Shown here: in pieces, positions 8,880-18,000 of the stretch
Layout: each line of letters opens with the position of its first letter
How positions within the stretch are numbered: position 1 is the first letter of the stretch
Source of the DNA: DASUPK01 sp963695805
GTDB taxonomy: Bacteria; Actinomycetota; Thermoleophilia; Solirubrobacterales; 70-9
Assembly: GCA_963695805.1 (NCBI GenBank)
Contig: CAVOHV010000005.1
Span: forward strand, 62,001-126,000
Length of the DNA stretch: 64,000 nt
Direction: 5' to 3'
Notes under the pieces: model-generated
The model's input: only the letters and a program-made list of their open reading frames with translations
What the model was told of the DNA's origin: nothing
Database searches by the model: none
Translations under genes and position numbers: made by a program

Positions 8880-9238
8880 TGCAGGACCGTCCGACCGCCG
8901 CGGAGCTCCTGGATTCGGTCGCGGAGTACCTGTTCGCGGAGCTGCGCCCGGTTGTACCGGGCGAGCAGCGCTTCAAGGTGCTGGTCGCCGCGAACGTCTG
9001 CGCGGTGGTGGCGCGCGAGATCCGGGCGGGGGAGGAGCCCGATCAGGCGGACCTCGCGCTGTTCGGGGAGCTGCTCGGCAAGCAGGTCGACGACGTCCAT
9101 GTCGCGGCGGCTGAGCTGTCCGAGCGAATCCGCTCTGGGGAGCTCGACGACCGCCTCGAGGAGCTCACGCCGCGGCTCGCCGAGCACGTCGGGCGCAAGC
9201 TCGAGATCGCCCGTCCCGGCTATTCAGAGGGCGACTAG
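8879..9238 (+). CDS. DUF6285-like protein, partner of the phosphotransferase
   Basis: 119 residues starting MQDRPTAAELLDSVAEYLF, a helical protein resembling DUF6285 proteins, which are regularly encoded directly after ACAD10-like phosphotransferases in actinobacteria and proteobacteria. The ATG at 8879 shares its A with the upstream TGA, so the two are almost certainly co-translated. A longer in-frame start at 8801 would read through repeat copy 2 and is rejected. Function unknown; the pairing suggests a role with the kinase in acyl-CoA metabolism. Confidence 0.72.
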   Translation: MQDRPTAAELLDSVAEYLFAELRPVVPGEQRFKVLVAANVCAVVAREIRAGEEPDQADLALFGELLGKQVDDVHVAAAELSERIRSGELDDRLEELTPRLAEHVGRKLEIARPGYSEGD

Positions 9239-9306
9239 AGCTCTGCGCGGGCGGCCTAGGCGGGTCTCGCCACTAGGGTTCGACCCTCGCGAGGGAAGGA
9301 GTGGTC

Positions 9307-10014
9307 ATGTCCGAGAGATGGTTTTCCGACGACGAGCTGCGGGAGATGTCGCGGCCGACGATGGACTGCGCAACCGAGGCGATCGACCGGGGCGATCTCG
9401 AGGAGGCGAAGAGCCTCTGCGAGCGCGAGAAGCACGAATCCCAGTTCATGCACGACATGCTGGTGGACGGGATGGCCGGGCTGATCTCGTTCGTCAAGGA
9501 GAAGCTCGGGGACGAAGGCGTGCGCGAGGCGTGGGAGTGGAGCCTCGAGCGCAGCTGGAAGCAGAGCGTCGAGAAGATCGACGCAGCCGACCGCAAGGCG
9601 ATCGCGCAGGCCCTGGCCGCCACCTGGCGCGGGCATTCGACCGGTGGGGTCGGCCCGAACCCCGGTGCCTTCGAGATCGGCGAGGACGACGAGAAGCTGA
9701 CCTTCACGATGAACCCCTGCGGCTCCGGTCAGCGCCTGTGGCGCAACGGGCGCTATGACCCAGATGGCTGGGGCGTCACCGACTCGGCCCACGACTGGAG
9801 CTACGGGCGAGAGGGTTTCCCCCTCTACTGCACCCACTGCGCCTTCATGAACGAGCTCGGGCCGATCAACTGGATCGGGTACCCGGTCTATCCCTCCGAT
9901 CCGCCCGAGGACTTCGACCGCGACCCCTGCGTCTGGCACTGGTACAAGGACCCCGCGGACATCCCGGAGCGCCACTGGAAGCGCTACGGGCGGGAGCGAA
10001 GCGTTCCGGGCTAG
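9307..10014 (+). CDS. Hypothetical protein, cysteine-containing C-terminal half
   Basis: 235 residues that I do not recognise with certainty. The N-terminal 100 residues are helical and acidic. The C-terminal part holds conserved-looking Cys, His and Trp positions (NPCGSGQRLW, HDWSY, YCTHCAFMNELG, DPCVWHWYKDP), suggesting a metal or cofactor site. The ATG at 9307 is preferred over the GTG at 9301 because AAGGAG sits six bases upstream. It is convergent with the SDR gene and the two stops overlap. Confidence 0.6.
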   Translation: MSERWFSDDELREMSRPTMDCATEAIDRGDLEEAKSLCEREKHESQFMHDMLVDGMAGLISFVKEKLGDEGVREAWEWSLERSWKQSVEKIDAADRKAIAQALAATWRGHSTGGVGPNPGAFEIGEDDEKLTFTMNPCGSGQRLWRNGRYDPDGWGVTDSAHDWSYGREGFPLYCTHCAFMNELGPINWIGYPVYPSDPPEDFDRDPCVWHWYKDPADIPERHWKRYGRERSVPG

Positions 10015-10702
10015 TCCCTTCCCTCGGAGCCAAGGGTGAAGGTGTTGAGCCCGGCGCCCCGTCGACCGCGATCTCCTGGCCCGTCACCTGGGCGGCCTCC
10101 TCCGAGCAGAGGTAGGACACGGCACCCGCGATCTCGGTCGGGTCGACCATGCGGCCCGAGGGGAGGAGCGGCATCAGGCGCTCGAGCACCTCATCCGGCA
10201 TCGCCCTCACCTTCTCGGTCGCCACCATCCCCGGCAGCACGGCATTGGCGGTGATACCGCGGTGGACGTTCTCCGCGGCGAGCGTCTTCACCATCCCGAG
10301 GAGACCCGCCTTCGAGGCGGAGTAGGCAACCTGGCCGCGGAGTCCCGTCTTGGCGGCGCCCGAGGAGATCGCGACGATCCGGCCCCAGCCTCGCTCGCGC
10401 ATCCCGGGGAGACAGGCCTGGATGGAGCGAAAGGCGCCGGTGAGGTTGACGTCGATGTCCCGCGACCACTGCTCCGTACTCATCCTGTGTGCGGGTGCGA
10501 GCGTGTCCGTGATCGCCGCGTTCGGGACGCAGACATCGATCCCGGTCAGGTCGGGGAGCTCGTCCGAGCTCAGGTCGAGCCGCAGGTCGCAGCCCTCGTC
10601 GCGGTCGAGGGTGGTCACCTCGAGGCCGTCGGCGCACAGGCGATCGGCGATCGCGGCGCCGATCCCGCGGGCCGCCCCTGTGACGAGAGCCCTACGCGCC
10701 AT
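10011..10702 (-). CDS. Short-chain dehydrogenase/reductase (frameshift near the C-terminus)
   Basis: Classical SDR oxidoreductase of about 230 residues. The NAD(P)-binding motif is TGAARGIG (residues 8-15), and the catalytic residues are Ser in AISSGAAK and Tyr/Lys in YSASK. The C-terminal GQEIAVDG is normally followed by a glycine and a short tail. Here one G is missing near 10052-10056, which throws the frame; the shifted frame restores GAGLNTFTLGSEGRD and a stop at 10011. This looks like a one-base deletion in a G run. The crotonase gene lies upstream on the same strand, 12 bases away, suggesting a fatty-acid or CoA-ester operon. Confidence 0.82.
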
Positions 10703-10714
10703 CACCGAGGAATG

Positions 10715-11569
10715 TCACAACCCGGTCTCGTGGCCCCCGGCGCGGCCCGCATCGGTCTTCTCGTAGAAGCGCCCGAGCAGCTCCTGCGTCTCATCGGGAT
10801 CCGCGCAGGTGTAGGCGTTCCAGGCCTCGGCCCGGAGCTGCTCGTCGATTGTCTTCCCGACCGTGTCCAGGATCGTCTGCTTCGCCGAGCGCACCGCGCG
10901 CTGGGAGTTGCGGAGGATCTGCCGGGCGACCGTATCGGCCTCGTCCATCAGGCTCTCGTGCGGGACGACCTTCGAGACGAGGTTCCACTCGAGCGCCTGG
11001 GCGGCGTCGATCGGCTCGGCCGTGAGGAGCATGTGCATCGCGACGCCGACGCCGGCTGAGTTGACGAGCCGGACGATGCCGCCATCGCCGTGGTGGAAGC
11101 CGCGGCGGGCCTCGAAGGAGCCGAACATCGCCCGGTCCGAGGCGATTCGGATGTCGCAGGCGAGCGCGGTCTCGAATCCGCCGGCGAGGGCCCAGCCGTT
11201 GATCGCGCCGATGATCGGCTTGTAGATGCGGTGCATGCCGCGGGTGAAGCCGTTCAGCCCGAGCTCCGCGATCTGCCGGAGGTCATCCGGCTTCTGGTCG
11301 ACGATGATCGGCGGGATGTACTCCTTCAGGTCGGCGCCGGCGCAGAAGGCCTCGCCGGCGCCGGTGAGGATGGCGACGTCCACCGAGTCGTCCTCGGCGA
11401 AGTCCGCCCAGGCGGCGATCATCGCGCGGTGGACCTCGGGGCTGACGGCGTTCCGCGCCTCCGGCCGGTTGATGGTCACGTAGGCAATCCGGTCGCGCTT
11501 CTCGTAGAGGACCACTCCCTCGTCAGCTGAGGGTGGCGGCCCGGGGCGCTCCGGGTTGTGGTGGGTCAT
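10715..11569 (-). CDS. Enoyl-CoA hydratase/isomerase (crotonase) family protein
   Basis: 284 residues with the crotonase fold. The oxyanion-hole segments are FCAGADLKE (about residues 85-93) and ALAGGFETALACDI (about 126-139). It probably hydrates or isomerises an acyl-CoA. No catalytic Glu pair could be placed securely, so the exact reaction is open. It is followed at 12 bases by the SDR and preceded at 10 bases by a methyltransferase gene, all on the minus strand. The C-terminal HETGL resembles the start of the repeat peptide but the DNA similarity is weak. Confidence 0.85.
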   Translation of the reverse strand: MTHHNPERPGPPPSADEGVVLYEKRDRIAYVTINRPEARNAVSPEVHRAMIAAWADFAEDDSVDVAILTGAGEAFCAGADLKEYIPPIIVDQKPDDLRQIAELGLNGFTRGMHRIYKPIIGAINGWALAGGFETALACDIRIASDRAMFGSFEARRGFHHGDGGIVRLVNSAGVGVAMHMLLTAEPIDAAQALEWNLVSKVVPHESLMDEADTVARQILRNSQRAVRSAKQTILDTVGKTIDEQLRAEAWNAYTCADPDETQELLGRFYEKTDAGRAGGHETGL

Positions 11570-11579
11570 CGGACTCCTC

Positions 11580-12122
11580 TCAGTCGTAAGTGGCGCGGAC
11601 CACCGCCAGGTCGTCGGCCGTCCAGGTGATCTCGCCGCCGCACCACTCGGCGAGCTGATCCGCGGTGTCCGGGAAGTCGAAGCCGGGGTCGATCGGAGTG
11701 ACCTGCGGCTCGGCCTTGACCACGTCGCCGATCACCAGTGCGCGTGACTGCTCGCGAACCCGCCTGAACAGGGTCCGCTTGGCGTCGTCCTGAAGGTGGT
11801 GGACGGAGAGCACGGAGATCACCAGATCCCACGGGCCATCCGGAAGCGGGTCCTCCATGCGGGCGAGCTGCACATCGTCGTACTCCTCTCGCAGGCGATA
11901 GACCATGTCCGGGCTCGAGTCGAGACCGATCACCCAGGCGTCCGGATAGGACTCGAGCAGGACTCGCGTCGTCTCGCCGGTACCCATCCCGAGCTCGAGG
12001 ACGCGGTCGGGCGCGAAGGGGATCGCGTCCACGGCGGCTCGCTGGAGCTCGTCGTAGCGCGGAACCTCGGCCCGGATCTCCTCCAGGTAGGTCGCCGGGT
12101 TCCAGTGGAATTGCGCGCTCAA
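11580..12122 (-). CDS. Class I SAM-dependent methyltransferase
   Basis: 180 residues. The SAM-binding motif VLELGMGTGETTRVLL is at about residues 42-57, with an acidic motif II GLDSSPDM and motif VISVLSVHHL. These features place it with small-molecule methyltransferases (Methyltransf_25/12 type); the substrate is unknown. The start MSAQFHWNPATYLEEI is typical. It is divergent from the DUF177 gene with only 24 bases between, so the promoters must overlap. Confidence 0.83.
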   Translation of the reverse strand: MSAQFHWNPATYLEEIRAEVPRYDELQRAAVDAIPFAPDRVLELGMGTGETTRVLLESYPDAWVIGLDSSPDMVYRLREEYDDVQLARMEDPLPDGPWDLVISVLSVHHLQDDAKRTLFRRVREQSRALVIGDVVKAEPQVTPIDPGFDFPDTADQLAEWCGGEITWTADDLAVVRATYD

Positions 12123-12146
12123 CGTGTCTCGGTACCCTCGAGGCGA

Positions 12147-12668
12147 GTGTATGCGGAAGGCGGAATCGTCGATCTCGAGCGCCTGGCGCTGTCCTCGGGA
12201 CAGGCCCGTCCGCTCGATCTCGAGGTGGACCTCGATCCGATCGAGCTCGGCGGCGAGACCTACGCGCCGGCCGGTGGTGGAAGCGAGGCAAGGCTCGACG
12301 TCTCCCGCACGACCACCGGATATGCGCTTCGGCTTCGCTTCTCCAGCGAGCTGACGGGTCCGTGCGTTCGTTGTCTCGAGGAGGCGGCGACCGATGTCGA
12401 AATCGACGCCCGCGAGGTCGACCAGGCATCAGCCGAAGACGAGGAGCTCCGCAGCCCCTACGTCTCCGACGGGAATCTCGATGTCGGCCGCTGGGCCAAC
12501 GACGCCCTGGTCCTCGCGTTTCCTTCCCAGCCGATCTGCCGCGACGACTGCGCCGGGCTCTGCTCGGTCTGCGGAGAACCGCTCAACGACGCCGATCCGG
12601 AGGCGCACAAGCACGACACCGGCGGCGACCCGCGGATGGCGAGGTTGCGCGATTTGAAACTCGACTGA
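12147..12668 (+). CDS. YceD/DUF177 family protein
   Basis: About 173 residues of the DUF177 family, which is found upstream of rpmF in most bacteria and linked to 23S rRNA accumulation and lipid synthesis genes. The diagnostic parts are LRFSSELTGPCVRCLEEA, then ICRDDCAGLCSVCGEPLN, where four cysteines probably bind zinc. The GTG at 12147 is the most likely start: no ATG occurs in frame near it and the protein then begins at the family N-terminus. It is followed by a palindrome and then rpmF. Confidence 0.8.
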   Translation: MYAEGGIVDLERLALSSGQARPLDLEVDLDPIELGGETYAPAGGGSEARLDVSRTTTGYALRLRFSSELTGPCVRCLEEAATDVEIDAREVDQASAEDEELRSPYVSDGNLDVGRWANDALVLAFPSQPICRDDCAGLCSVCGEPLNDADPEAHKHDTGGDPRMARLRDLKLD

Positions 12669-12672
12669 CCGC

Positions 12673-12718
12673 CGAACGTCCCGGAGTGCTCGCTGGGCTG
12701 GGGGTTCCGGGACGTTCG
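12673..12718. repeat. Palindromic repeat family B, copy 1
   Basis: Perfect 13-bp inverted repeat (arm CGAACGTCCCGGA at 12673-12685, complement at 12706-12718) around a 20-base loop. The same arm core and loop length recur at 20769-20820, in the opposite orientation. No T-tract follows, so it is not a classical terminator. It lies between the DUF177 gene and rpmF. Confidence 0.75.
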
Positions 12719-12745
12719 ATGCCCGGCCGCTACCATGCGCGGCCG

Positions 12746-12967
12746 ATGGCGGTCCCCAAGAAGCGACAGTCGAGGACGCGACGCGACAAGCGGCGTGCCC
12801 AGTACAAGGTCTCGGCTCCGCGGCTGAACGAGTGCCCGCGCTGCCACAGCATGCGGCTGCCGCACCGCGTCTGTCCGACGTGCGGCACCTACGCCGGTCG
12901 TGAGGTGATCCGACACGAGGCGCCCGACGTGGCGCCGGCCGGCGGAGAGCCCACACCGTCCGAGTAG
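12746..12967 (+). CDS. rpmF: 50S ribosomal protein L32
   Basis: 73 residues. The start MAVPKKRQSRTRRDKRRAQ is the L32 signature. A zinc site is formed by CPRC and CPTC (about residues 31-50). The C-terminal extension (PDVAPAGGEPTPSE) is a little longer than usual. The stop TAG abuts the plsX ATG, reproducing the widespread DUF177-rpmF-plsX order that couples ribosome and phospholipid synthesis genes. Confidence 0.95.
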   Translation: MAVPKKRQSRTRRDKRRAQYKVSAPRLNECPRCHSMRLPHRVCPTCGTYAGREVIRHEAPDVAPAGGEPTPSE

Positions 12968-13993
12968 ATGTCCTCGCCCCTCCCGGTTGCGCTCGACGCC
13001 TATGGGGCGGACGCGGGGCCGGAGCTGGTTCTGGAGGGCGCGCGGCTCGCCGCCGCTGACGGTATCCCGGTGCGCATATTCGGTCCTGCCGGCCTCGAGG
13101 TAGGAGAGGGCGTGGAGCTCGATCCGACCGTGGAGTGGATCGGCAACGAGGCCGAGCCGGTGGGGGCCGTGCGCTCGACGCCCGATGCCTCGGTCGTCCG
13201 GGGCGCAGCTGCGGTCGCCGAGGGCCGCTGCAGCTCCCTGGTCAGCGCCGGCTCGACCGGGGCGACCATGACCGCCGCTCTCTTCGCCCTCAAGCGCGCC
13301 CGGGGGGTTCACCGGCCGGCGCTCGCCGTGCAGATCCCGGTTCCCGCCGCGGACGGCCCGCCGCTCGTCTTCCTCGACTGTGGTGCGAATACCGACGTTC
13401 GCCCGCAGCACCTGATCCAGTTCGCCTTCCTGGGCTCCGCCTTCAGCGCCGCAGTGCTCGGCGCGGACAGTCCCCGGGTGGCGCTGCTCTCGGTCGGCGA
13501 GGAGCAGAAGAAGGGGCGCCCGGAGGTGGTCGCGGCGCATGAGGCGTTGACGGACGCCGACGGCATCCGCTTCATCGGCAACGTCGAAGGGCGGGACCTG
13601 CTGAGCGGCGAGGCCGACGTGATCGTCACGGACGGTTTCACTGGGAACGTGACCCTGAAGACCCTGGAGGGGACCGCGAGGGCGGTGGCGGATGCGGTTC
13701 GCGCCGCCGCGCGGTCGGGTCCTCTGGCCGCCGCCGGCGGTCTGCTGTTGCGGCCGGCCCTGGGCGGGCTGCGCCAGACGATGGATCCGAACGAGGTCGG
13801 CGGGGCGATCCTTCTCGGTCTGCGGGGCGTCGCGGTCGTGGCCCACGGAAGCTCCACACCCGACGGGATCGCGAACGCTGTCCGCCTGGCCCAACGGGCC
13901 GTTTCCGAGCGTGCCGTCGAGCGGACGGACGAGCTGCTCTCCGCCTCCGGCGCAACGCGGGATGCCCTCCGCGATGATGCGAGGGTGCTCTGA
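12968..13993 (+). CDS. plsX: Phosphate acyltransferase PlsX
   Basis: Converts acyl-ACP to acyl-phosphate for phospholipid synthesis; a peripheral membrane enzyme. The 341 residues begin VALDAYGADAGPE (family: MAxDxMGGDxxP, so the Met is replaced by Tyr and one Gly by Ala). They contain SAGSTGATM, FLDCGANTD and DGFTGNVTLKTLEG. The last residues and the stop lie in palindromic repeat copy 3, read on the opposite strand from the repeat's coding sense, so the C-terminus ARVL is repeat-derived. The order with acpP, rnc and smc downstream is standard. Confidence 0.92.
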   Translation: MSSPLPVALDAYGADAGPELVLEGARLAAADGIPVRIFGPAGLEVGEGVELDPTVEWIGNEAEPVGAVRSTPDASVVRGAAAVAEGRCSSLVSAGSTGATMTAALFALKRARGVHRPALAVQIPVPAADGPPLVFLDCGANTDVRPQHLIQFAFLGSAFSAAVLGADSPRVALLSVGEEQKKGRPEVVAAHEALTDADGIRFIGNVEGRDLLSGEADVIVTDGFTGNVTLKTLEGTARAVADAVRAAARSGPLAAAGGLLLRPALGGLRQTMDPNEVGGAILLGLRGVAVVAHGSSTPDGIANAVRLAQRAVSERAVERTDELLSASGATRDALRDDARVL

Positions 13994-14022
13994 AGCGCGA
14001 GCGAAGGAGCAACCCGTTTCAT
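13977..14022 (-). repeat. Palindromic repeat family A, copy 3 (reverse orientation)
   Basis: 46 bp on the minus strand, beginning ATGAAACGGGTTGCTCC and ending CCCTCGCAT. The central part has diverged (TCGCTCGCGCTTCA). It covers the last codons and stop of plsX and the start of the plsX-acpP spacer. The distance to the acpP start is 36 bases. Confidence 0.85.
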
Positions 14023-14058
14023 GCGGGGACGGGTAGCCGATAGGGGATAATCGAGGCG

Positions 14059-14307
14059 ATGGAGCGCGACGAGGTCATGAAGCTGGTGCGTGAGCACCTG
14101 AGCACCGAGCTCGAGGTGCCGCCAGAGCGGATCCAGCCGGAGACGCGATTCCGCGAGGACCTCGACGCCGATTCCCTCGATCTCTACGAGCTCGTCATGG
14201 AGCTCGAGGATCAGTACGGGATCCGGGTGAGCGAGGAGGAGGCCGCCCGGATCGAGACGGTCGGAGACGCCGTCGACTTCGTCACGGCGCGGGTTCCCGC
14301 TGCATAG
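14059..14307 (+). CDS. acpP: Acyl carrier protein
   Basis: 82 residues. The phosphopantetheine attachment Ser is in DADSLDLYELVMELED (about residues 36-51). It carries growing acyl chains in fatty acid synthesis and supplies acyl-ACP to PlsX encoded just upstream. It differs slightly from the usual DSLD-x-VEL pattern (Tyr after Leu), which is seen in some actinobacteria. rnc follows after 23 bases. Confidence 0.93.
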   Translation: MERDEVMKLVREHLSTELEVPPERIQPETRFREDLDADSLDLYELVMELEDQYGIRVSEEEAARIETVGDAVDFVTARVPAA

Positions 14308-14330
14308 GGGAGGAGCTTCGGTCTGAACCC

Positions 14331-15011
14331 ATGACAGCCACCACCGCCTCGCTGGCGGAGCTGTTCGCGGACACCCCCGAAGAGCTGCACCGGCAGGCCC
14401 TCTCTCATTCATCCTGGGTCGAGACCCGCACCAGCTCCTATGGCCGGCTCGCCTTCCTTGGGGACAGCGTCCTGGGTCTCTCCGTCGCCGCCCTGCTCTT
14501 CGCCGAGCACCCGGACGCCGATATCGGCGAGCTCACCAAGATCCTCAACCAGGCCGTGAGCGGGCGGGCGTGCGCCGAGGTCGCCCGCGAGCTAGGCCTT
14601 CCGGACATGCTCGCGGCGCAGGCGCCCGAGGAGGGGGAGGGGCTCCCCGTCGAGACGCTGCTCGCCTCCGAGCGGACCCTGGCCTCCGTCTGCGAGGCGG
14701 TGATCGGCGCCTGCTATCTCTCGCACGGCTTCGAGCCCACCTCCAGGGCCGTGGTGGATGCGTTCAGCGACGAGGTCGAGCAGGCCACCCGCGAGCGCCT
14801 CGACTTCAAGTCGGAGCTGCAGGAGCGACTCGCGCGCGACGGCGACACCGTCAACTACGAGGTCACCGGCGAGGAGGGGCCACCGCACGACCGTCGCTTC
14901 GAGGTCCGCGCGACGGTCGAGGGGGACGAGATCGGCATCGGCTCCGGGAGAAGCAAGAAGGAGGCCGAGCAGGCGGCGGCTCAGCGGGCGCTGGACAAGT
15001 TGCGCAAATAG
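14331..15011 (+). CDS. rnc: Ribonuclease III-like protein with altered catalytic motif
   Basis: 226 residues in the RNase III layout: N-terminal endonuclease domain (about 1-145) and C-terminal double-stranded RNA-binding domain (about 155-226, ending GSGRSKKEAEQAAAQRALDKL). It would process rRNA precursors and structured RNAs. The signature that normally reads NERLEFLGD is YGRLAFLGD here, and the ADTxEALIG motif is ASVCEAVIG. Two of the four metal ligands (E. coli E41 and D114) are therefore replaced by Ala and Ser, while D45 and E117 are kept. Position between acpP and smc is canonical, so identity is secure but catalysis is in doubt. Confidence 0.85.
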   Translation: MTATTASLAELFADTPEELHRQALSHSSWVETRTSSYGRLAFLGDSVLGLSVAALLFAEHPDADIGELTKILNQAVSGRACAEVARELGLPDMLAAQAPEEGEGLPVETLLASERTLASVCEAVIGACYLSHGFEPTSRAVVDAFSDEVEQATRERLDFKSELQERLARDGDTVNYEVTGEEGPPHDRRFEVRATVEGDEIGIGSGRSKKEAEQAAAQRALDKLRK

Positions 15012-15070
15012 GGGAAATGCGTCCGGGCTAGGCGCGACGCTTCCCATCGCCTGCCACCCTTCCCAATTCG

Positions 15071-18000
15071 ATGTATCTGAAGGCCATCAACCTAAAGGGC
15101 TTCAAGTCCTTCCCCGACCGCACCCGGCTGACCTTCTCGCCGGGCGTCAGCGTGATCGTCGGCCCGAACGGCTCGGGCAAGTCGAACATCACGGACGCCG
15201 TCCTCTGGGCGCTCGGCGAGCAGAGCCCGACCGCAGTGCGGGGGCAGCAGATGCGCGACGTGATCTTCGCGGGCGGAAACGGGCAGTCGCCGAGGCGCTT
15301 CGCCGAGGTGGAGGTGGTGATCGACAACACGGAGGGCCGCGCGGCGAGCGAGTTCTCCGAGATCTCGATCTCCCGCCGAATCGAGCGCAACGGCGACGGC
15401 GAGTACAGGCTGAACGGGGGGCGGTGCCGCCTGGTCGACATCGTCGAGGCTCTGGCCGACACGAACATGGGGCGGGAGGCCCACTCGGTGATCAGCCAGG
15501 GCAAGGTCGAGCAGATCGTGAACTCCAAGCCCCGGGACCGGCGCCTGCTGATCGAGGAGGCGGCGGGGCTCGGCAAGCACCGCAAGCGCCGTCACAACGC
15601 CCAGCTGAAACTGGATCGCACCCGCGACAACCTCGAGCGGGCTCTGGATGTCGAGCGCGAAGCGCGGTCACGGCTGCGGCCGCTGAAGCGGCAGGCCGAG
15701 GCGGCGGAGCGGACCGCGAAGCTCGAGCGCGAGACGAATGAGCTCCGGGCGCGCCTAGTCGCCGACGCACTGCGCAGCCAGCAGCAGCAGCTTGGCACCG
15801 CGGAGAGGAAGCTGGCCGAAGTCCGCGCCACCCGCGACTCGGTCGAGAAGCGCTTCGAGGAGGTCAGGGCGCGGCGCACGGCGATCGAGGAGCGGATCGC
15901 CACCGGCGAGGAGGGACGCCGCCGCCACGGGGAGCTGCTGGCGGAGGCGCGCGCCGCCACCGAGCGGGTGCGGGCGCGCGGCGAGTCGCTCGAGATCGCC
16001 GAGCGCGACCTGCGCGCTGCCCTCGGGGAGCGCCAGCTGCGACTCGAGGCTCTCGAAACCGAGCCGGACGAGGACGCGACCGCGGCCCGGATTGCAGAGC
16101 TCGAGACCGAGCTCGCGAAGCTCGGCGTGGACGCATCCGAGGAGGGTGCCCAGCTGCGCCGCGAGGCCGAGGAGGCCGAGCGCGCCCGGGCCGCCGCCAA
16201 GTCGGCGTTCGAGCCACTCGAGGCGGCCGCGGAGGAGGCGGGCGCGGCACTCCGCAAGGCGACCCAGATGCAAGGAATGGCGTTGGCCGAGGCGCGGAAG
16301 GCATCCGAGCGCAAGGCGGCGCTCGCCGGCGAGCTGGCGGCCGTCGAGGCGAAACTCGCGGCCGCGGCGGTCGAGGGCGAGCACGAGGCACTCGCGGGCC
16401 TGATCGAAACTGGTGCCGGCCTCGAGCGGGCGGTGTCGGCTGTGCTCGGCGAGCGGTTGCGGGCCTCGATCGTCGATTCCGTCGGGGAGGGCCGAGAGCG
16501 GCTCGCGGGGGCCGAGGGTGCCGCGCGGGCGCTGATCCAGCATGAAACGGGTGGCTCCTCGGCTTCGCCTGCGGAGCGCCCTCGCATAATCTCGCCGCCG
16601 CCTTCAGAGCCGCCGAAGGACGGCGCCCGACCGCTGCTCGACCTAATCGAAGCTCGGGAGGCTGCGGGCCCGATCACGGAGCGCCTCCTCGCCGACGCCT
16701 GGCTGGTGGACGATCTCGACGATCTTGCTGAGGATTTCTCCGGCGTGGCGGTGACGGTCGACGGCGAGTGCTACGACGCACGGGCGGGCGAGGTGCGCAG
16801 GCTGCCCCGCGAGGGGACCGATCCCGCTCTCGCGGCGCGGTCCGAGCGGGAGGAGCTCGTCTCCCGGCTCGCACAGCGCGAGCAGACCGAGGAGCGCGCC
16901 AGCCGGGACCTCGAACGGGCCGAGTCGGCGCTCGCCGAGGCACGTCAGCACGAGGAGGAGGCCCAGCGGTCGCTCCGCGAAGCCCGCCGGGGTCTCGACG
17001 AGGCCGCCGAGGAGGCGAACCGGACGACCTGGCTTGCCGAGCGCCAGGCGGAGCGCTCCGACGGAGGAACGGGGTCCGGCGCGATCCAGCGCGCCAAGCT
17101 CGAGGCGGAGCTGGCCGCGGAGCGTCGGCATGCCGAGGCCGCCGAGCGCGCCAAGGAGAAGCGCCTGCGCGACCGGCAGGAGCTCGAGCGGCGGATCACC
17201 CTCGAGCAGGAGACCCTGCCGTCGCTCGGCCGGGTCCGCGAGGCGCTGCTGCTGCTCGGGCAGCGGCTCGAGAGTCACGCGGCGACACTCGCCAGCCCGG
17301 AGGGGGAGGATGGATCCGACGTCGCGGCGGAGCTACGGGAGTGCTCCCAGGAGGAGTTCGGGCTACAGGGCGAGCTGCGCGAGGCGAGCGAGGCGATGAC
17401 CGTCGCCGAGGTCGAGTCCTCGCAACTGCGGGGACAGCGCGACGAGAGCACCGCCGAGCTCGAGAGGCTCGGGGCCGCGCTCGGCGAGCGGCTGGCCGCG
17501 CCGGATGCCGCGCTTCCGGATGAGGAGCGCGAGACGATCGAGGGACGGCTCGACCGGCTGCAGCGCAATCGCGAGCAGATCGGGCCGGTGAACCCCCTGG
17601 CGAAGCGCGAGTACGAGGAGGCTCGCGAGCACGTCACCGAGCTCGCCGAGCAACGCAAGGACCTCGAGCAGGCGATCACGGAGCTGCGCTCGCTGATCCG
17701 CCGCACCGACAGGGAGATTGCGGCGGCCTTCGAGGAGACTTTCGAGGCCACGGCCCGCGGCTTCGAGGAGATGGTGGCCGAGCTCTTCCCCGGAGGCCGG
17801 GGTCGCCTGCGGCGCGTGGACGTCGGCGGAGCGCCGCGGCCCTTCGCGGGCGAGAAGCCGGAGGACTCAGAGGGTGAGGAGGATGACCTCGACGAGATCG
17901 CACCTCCCGACGAGGACGGCGGAGTCGAGATCGAGGTGACGCCGGCCGGCAAGTCGACCCGCCGGCTCTCGCTGCTTTCTGGGGGCGAGAAGTCGCTCGT

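Noticed and set aside
10715..10735. HETGL at the C-terminus of the crotonase
   Set aside because: Only about ten bases resemble the repeat and the second arm is missing.
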